Source of the DNA: Betaproteobacteria bacterium UBA5216
GTDB lineage: Bacteria > Pseudomonadota > Gammaproteobacteria > Burkholderiales > SG8-41
Length of the DNA stretch: 64,000 bases
NCBI GenBank assembly: GCA_002412495.1
Contig: DHVE01000125.1
Span: forward strand, 79,192-143,191
Direction: 5' to 3'
Numbering within the stretch: the stretch's first letter is position 1; each line of letters opens with the position of its first letter. The translations under genes were made by a program, and so were the position numbers. The notes below the pieces were generated by a model. That model did no database searches. It was not told the DNA's origin and saw only the letters and a list, made by a program, of their open reading frames with translations. Below, piece by piece: positions 61,001 to 64,000 of the stretch.

Positions 61001-61813
61001 GCGCATCTGGCCCTCCACCGCGAAGACGAGAAGATACGCTTCCGCGACATACAGGCGCAGCCGCGCAAGATCATTTCGTCGCCGACGTGGAGCGGCATCG
61101 AAAGCGAAACCGTTTCCTACAATTCAGGCTACACCAACGTGCATGAGCTGATTCCGTGGCGCACGTTGACCGGGCGCCAGCAGTTTTATCAGGATCATCC
61201 GTGGATGCGCGCCTTTGGTGAAGGCTGCGTGAGTTACCGTCCGCCGGTGGACTTGAAAACCACGGCAGGCATCCACGGCATCAAGCCCAACGGTAATCCC
61301 GAGATACTGCTCAACTTCATTACGCCGCACCAGAAGTGGGGCATTCATTCCACCTACACCGACAACCTGATGATGCTCACGTTGAGCCGAGGCGGGCCGT
61401 GCGTGTGGCTCTCCGAGGACGATGCGAAGCGGGCCGGGATCGAGGACAACGACTGGATCGAACTGTTCAACATCAACGGCGCCATTGCGGCCCGCGCAGT
61501 GGTGAGCCAGCGCGTTAACCCCGGCATGATCATGATGTATCACGCACAGGAAAAAATCGTGAATACACCGGGTTCCGAAATTACCGGCGTGCGCGGCGGC
61601 ATCCACAACTCGGTGACGCGCACCGTGTTAAAGCCCACGCACATGATTGGCGGCTACGCGCAACTGAGTTACGGCTTTAACTACTACGGCACCATCGGCA
61701 CCAACCGCGATGAATTCGTGGTGGTGCGCAAGATGGACAAGATTGACTGGCTGGATACGCCGGTAGCCCAGGAATTGGTCAAAACGGTTCAAGCCCACGG
61801 GGAGGTGGCATGA
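58016..61813 (+). CDS. narG: Respiratory nitrate reductase alpha subunit (molybdenum catalytic subunit)
   Basis: A 1265-residue molybdo-bis-MGD enzyme of normal length. The N-terminal [4Fe-4S] site HGVNCTGSCSWKIYVKGG has the NarG-type His ligand. The Mo-binding Asp lies in PESADWYNSS, and AWGSNVPQTRTPDAHFF is a signature. It reduces nitrate to nitrite on the cytoplasmic face of the membrane with NarH and NarI. CAGGAG precedes the ATG. Its stop overlaps the narH start. Confidence 0.98.
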   Translation: MSHFLDRLNYFSHARESFSNGHGVVTGEDRTWEDAYRNRWAHDKIVRSTHGVNCTGSCSWKIYVKGGIVTWETQQTDYPRTRWDMPNHEPRGCARGASYSWYLYSANRVKYPLVRGRLLKSWRAARVDKDPVAAWASLVESDSKRRDYQSVRGLGGFVRSSWDEVNEIIAAANVYTIKKHGPDRVIGFSPIPAMSMVSYAAGSRYLSLIGGVCMSFYDWYCDLPPSSPQTWGEQTDVPESADWYNSSFIIAWGSNVPQTRTPDAHFFTEVRYKGTKTVAVTPDYSEVAKLSDIWMHPKQGTDAAVAMAMGHVILTEFYFKKRSAYFDDYARRFTDLPMLVMLKEHTLPSGEKIRVPDRYVRASDFDDKLGQANNPDWKTVAIDASGNVVLPHGAIGFRWGPDGRADQGQWNLEAKEAHHGNEVKLKLSLLEDTNASTEAAKVGFPYFGGIETAHFTHSPNSDVLLRTVPVRRIALGAAGEALVATVFDLQAANYGVARGLPGELAASSFDDDTPYTPAWQERITGVPRAQLIAVARQFADNADKTQGRSMVIIGAAMNHWYHSDMNYRGIINMLMMCGCVGKSGGGWAHYVGQEKLRPQTGWTALAFALDWIRPPRQQNSTSFFYAHTDQWRYEKLGVEEVLSPLADKKAFGGSMIDYNVRAERMGWLPSAPQLKTNPLQVVRDALTAGLDPKAYAIKSLKDGSLQMSCEDPDHPDNWPRNLFVWRSNLLGSSGKGHEYFLKHLLGTSNGVQGKDLGTEEAKPEEVVWHDKAPEGKLDLLVTLDFRMSTTCLYSDIVLPTATWYEKNDLNTSDMHPFIHPLSTAVDPAWQSRSDWEIYKGFAKKFSEVCVGHLGVEEELVLTPLMHDTPAELAQALDVKEWKKGEVDLIPGKTAPQMTIVERDYPNVYKRFTALGPLMSKVGNGGKGIAWNTQDEVKQLGELNGLNPVEGVTHGMPRIETDIDACEVILQLAPETNGHVAVKAWRALGKQTGREHAHLALHREDEKIRFRDIQAQPRKIISSPTWSGIESETVSYNSGYTNVHELIPWRTLTGRQQFYQDHPWMRAFGEGCVSYRPPVDLKTTAGIHGIKPNGNPEILLNFITPHQKWGIHSTYTDNLMMLTLSRGGPCVWLSEDDAKRAGIEDNDWIELFNINGAIAARAVVSQRVNPGMIMMYHAQEKIVNTPGSEITGVRGGIHNSVTRTVLKPTHMIGGYAQLSYGFNYYGTIGTNRDEFVVVRKMDKIDWLDTPVAQELVKTVQAHGEVA

Positions 61814-63345
61814 AAGTCCGCGCGCAAATCGGCATGGTATTGAATCTGGACAAATGCATCGGTTGCCATACCTGTTCTGTGACCTGCAAGAACGTGTGGA
61901 CCAGCCGTCCCGGCATGGAATACGCCTGGTTCAACAACGTAGAGACCAAACCCGGCATCGGCTACCCCAAGGAGTGGGAAAACCAGGACAAGTGGAACGG
62001 CGGCTGGGTGCGTAAAAGCAATGGTGCCATTGAGCCGCGTCAAGGCGCCAAGTGGAAGCTCTTGATGCGCATTTTTGCCAATCCGAATCTGCCGCAGATT
62101 GATGACTACTACGAACCCTTTACCTTCGACTATGGCCATTTGCAAAGCGCGCCGGAGATGAAGGCCACGCCCACCGCCCGGCCGCGTAGCCTGATCACTG
62201 GCAAGCAGATGGACAAAATCGTGTGGGGACCGAACTGGGAAGAAATTCTCGGTGGCGAGTTCAGCAAGCGTTCCAAAGACAAGAACTTCGACGCGGGTTT
62301 CGACCAGACGCAGAAGGATATCTGCGGCCAGTTCGAAAATACCTTCATGATGTATCTGCCGAGGCTGTGTGAACACTGCCTCAATCCGGCTTGCGTGGCG
62401 AGTTGCCCCTCGGGGTCGATCTACAAGCGCGAGGAAGACGGCATTGTGTTGATCGACCAGGACAAATGCCGCGGCTGGCGCATGTGTGTGAGCGGCTGTC
62501 CGTACAAAAAGATTTATTACAACTGGAAAAGTGGCAAGGCCGAGAAGTGCATCTTCTGCTATCCGCGCATCGAGGCCGGGCAGCCGACGGTGTGTTCGGA
62601 GACCTGCGTCGGTCGCATCCGTTATTTGGGCGTGCTGCTCTACGACGCCGACCGGATACAAGAGGCGGCCAGCGTCGAGCATGATCGCGATTTGTACCAC
62701 GCGCAGCTCGGCATCTTTCTCGACCCCAATGCTTCCGAGGTGATTGAGCAGGCGGCGCGCGACGGCATTCCCGACCAGTGGATGGAGGCCGCGCGCAACA
62801 GCCCGGTGTACAAAATGGCGGTGGAGTGGAAAGTGGCGTTGCCGCTGCACCCCGAGTACCGCACGCTGCCGATGGTGTGGTACGTGCCGCCGTTGTCGCC
62901 GATCAGCGCGGCTGCCAATGCCGGACACATTGGAGCCAACGGTGAAATCCCGGACGTCAAGCAGTTGCGCATACCGGTCAATTACCTGGCCAACCTGCTC
63001 ACCGCGGGCGACACCGTGCCGGTGGTGCATGCACTCGAACGCATGCTGGCGATGCGCGCCTATCAGCGCGCCAAGCATGTTGAGCAACGCGTCAACACCG
63101 AGGTGCTGGAGCAGGTGGGACTCACGCAACAGGAAGTGGAAGACATGTACCGCGTGATGGCCATCGCCAACTACGAAGACCGCTTTGTCATCCCCAGCAC
63201 GCACCGCGAATACGCCGAGAACACCTTCAACGTGCGCGGCAGTTGCGGATTTTCGTTTGGCAATGGTTGCTCCGAAGGCACGGGCGAGACCAGCCTGTTC
63301 GGCAGCGAGAAAAAACGCACCATACCCATCAAGCTGGAGGTTTGA
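61810..63345 (+). CDS. narH: Respiratory nitrate reductase beta subunit (iron-sulfur)
   Basis: A 511-residue electron-transfer subunit with four Fe-S clusters. Cluster ligands are seen in CIGCHTCSVTCKNVWTS near residue 16, in CEHCLNPACVASCPSG, in CRGWRMCVSGCPYKK (the Trp marks the [3Fe-4S] site) and in the CIFCYPR/CSETCVGR pair. It passes electrons from NarI hemes to NarG. It overlaps narG by four bases and is followed two bases later by narJ. Confidence 0.98.
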   Translation: MKVRAQIGMVLNLDKCIGCHTCSVTCKNVWTSRPGMEYAWFNNVETKPGIGYPKEWENQDKWNGGWVRKSNGAIEPRQGAKWKLLMRIFANPNLPQIDDYYEPFTFDYGHLQSAPEMKATPTARPRSLITGKQMDKIVWGPNWEEILGGEFSKRSKDKNFDAGFDQTQKDICGQFENTFMMYLPRLCEHCLNPACVASCPSGSIYKREEDGIVLIDQDKCRGWRMCVSGCPYKKIYYNWKSGKAEKCIFCYPRIEAGQPTVCSETCVGRIRYLGVLLYDADRIQEAASVEHDRDLYHAQLGIFLDPNASEVIEQAARDGIPDQWMEAARNSPVYKMAVEWKVALPLHPEYRTLPMVWYVPPLSPISAAANAGHIGANGEIPDVKQLRIPVNYLANLLTAGDTVPVVHALERMLAMRAYQRAKHVEQRVNTEVLEQVGLTQQEVEDMYRVMAIANYEDRFVIPSTHREYAENTFNVRGSCGFSFGNGCSEGTGETSLFGSEKKRTIPIKLEV

Positions 63346-63347
63346 TC

Positions 63348-64000
63348 ATGCTGCCACTTTCAAAACCCGTGTCAGCGTCCGGCAGCCTGCGTGTGCTGGC
63401 CGCATTGTTGGGCTACCCCAACGCGCAGATGCGCGGTTATCTTGACGAGATGCGGGACATTCTGCACGCAGAAAAGGCGCTGTCGGATGCGCGGCGTGCC
63501 GAACTCGATGCGCTGATCGAGTCGCTGGCCAATGCCGATGCGCTGGAGTGCGAGGCTAACTATGTCGAGCTGTTTGATCGCGGGCGCACCACTTCTCTGC
63601 ACCTGTTCGAGCATGTGCATGGCGATTCGCGCGAGCGCGGTCCGGCGATGATCGATCTTGCGCAAACCTATGAAAAAGCTGGCTTGTATCTGGCGCCGGA
63701 TGAGCTGCCCGACTACCTGCCCGTGGTGCTGGAGTTCGTTTCCACCCAGCCGCCGCGCGAGGCACGCGCTTTTCTCGGTGAAATGGCTCACATCTTTAAT
63801 GCCCTGTTTGGCGCGTTGCAGCAGCGCGAAAGCGCCTACGCCAGCGTGCTCGGTGCGCTGCTGGAACTGGCGGGCGAAACCGCGCAAGCGGTCAAGCTTG
63901 CCGCCGAGCCGCCGCTGGATGAAAGCTGGACCGAGCCAGCGGTGTTTGACGGGTGTTCGACCCAGGGGCAGGGCAAGCCCGGCCAGCCACGGCCAATACA
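63348..64000 (+). CDS. narJ: Nitrate reductase assembly chaperone NarJ (cut by the window end)
   Basis: At least 217 residues, open to the window edge. It is a helical TorD/NarJ-type chaperone with LRVLAALLGYPNAQM at the start and the family motif YVELFDRGRTTSLHLFEHVHG near residue 75. It helps insert the molybdenum cofactor into NarG before membrane attachment to NarI. GGAGG precedes the ATG by a few bases inside the narH end. narI should follow outside the window. Confidence 0.95.
   Translation, partial: MLPLSKPVSASGSLRVLAALLGYPNAQMRGYLDEMRDILHAEKALSDARRAELDALIESLANADALECEANYVELFDRGRTTSLHLFEHVHGDSRERGPAMIDLAQTYEKAGLYLAPDELPDYLPVVLEFVSTQPPREARAFLGEMAHIFNALFGALQQRESAYASVLGALLELAGETAQAVKLAAEPPLDESWTEPAVFDGCSTQGQGKPGQPRPI

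Noticed and set aside
61789..63204. Open frame of about 470 codons antisense to narH
   Set aside because: It is a shadow of the GC-rich codon pattern of narH, with no ribosome-binding site or recognisable domain.

Overview
The window is 64 kb of GC-rich bacterial chromosome, most likely from a facultatively anaerobic betaproteobacterium. This rests on the gene content (HpnC/HpnD, tig-clpP-clpX-lon, a Bug-type solute receptor, Nar nitrate reductase, and PioAB/MtoAB-type outer-membrane electron-transfer genes) and the layout of the housekeeping blocks. No rRNA, CRISPR array, transposase or prophage gene was seen.

Layout: 0-4 kb holds a leftward operon for squalene (hopanoid precursor) synthesis, hpnC-hpnD, followed by a secreted trypsin-like protease, an FHA membrane protein and the first codons of one more gene. 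4.2-12.6 kb is the protein quality-control block: tRNA-Leu, tig-clpP, clpX, lon (with a heat-shock type promoter), tRNA-Val, tRNA-Asp and ppiD. 12.6-22 kb has fabI, a four-gene peptide-type ABC importer with fused ATPases, and mltD. 22-32.5 kb has gloB divergent from a methyltransferase-rnhA-dnaQ operon, then a Bug receptor, nudC-tal, a di-heme cytochrome c peroxidase, a nitronate monooxygenase, a Gfo/Idh oxidoreductase and an HD-GYP response regulator. 32.6-39.1 kb is a leftward cusCBA copper/silver efflux operon with a small Cys-rich exported protein in front.

39.3-64 kb reads as a low-oxygen island. Near-consensus FNR/Anr-type boxes (TTGAT-N4-ATCAA) lie in front of alanine dehydrogenase, a CBS protein/acyl-CoA ligase-acetyltransferase/P-type ATPase operon, a five-gene extracellular electron-transfer operon (monoheme c, NapC/NirT tetraheme, DmsE/MtrA-type decaheme, MtrB/PioB porin, triheme c) and the divergent PII-like/narK intergenic region. 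The boxes of the rightward units sit where a -10 element is found about 41.5 bases from a predicted start. narK1-narK2-narG-narH-narJ follows, and narJ runs off the window.

Working model (inference): the porin-decaheme conduit passes electrons across the outer membrane, the monoheme and triheme cytochromes carry them through the periplasm, the NapC-type protein links to the quinone pool, and nitrate reductase is the likely terminal acceptor under the same oxygen control. No surface MtrC/OmcA-type cytochrome is encoded next to the conduit. That fits MtoAB/PioAB-type inward flow (for example Fe(II) oxidation coupled to nitrate) better than metal reduction, but direction cannot be read from sequence alone.
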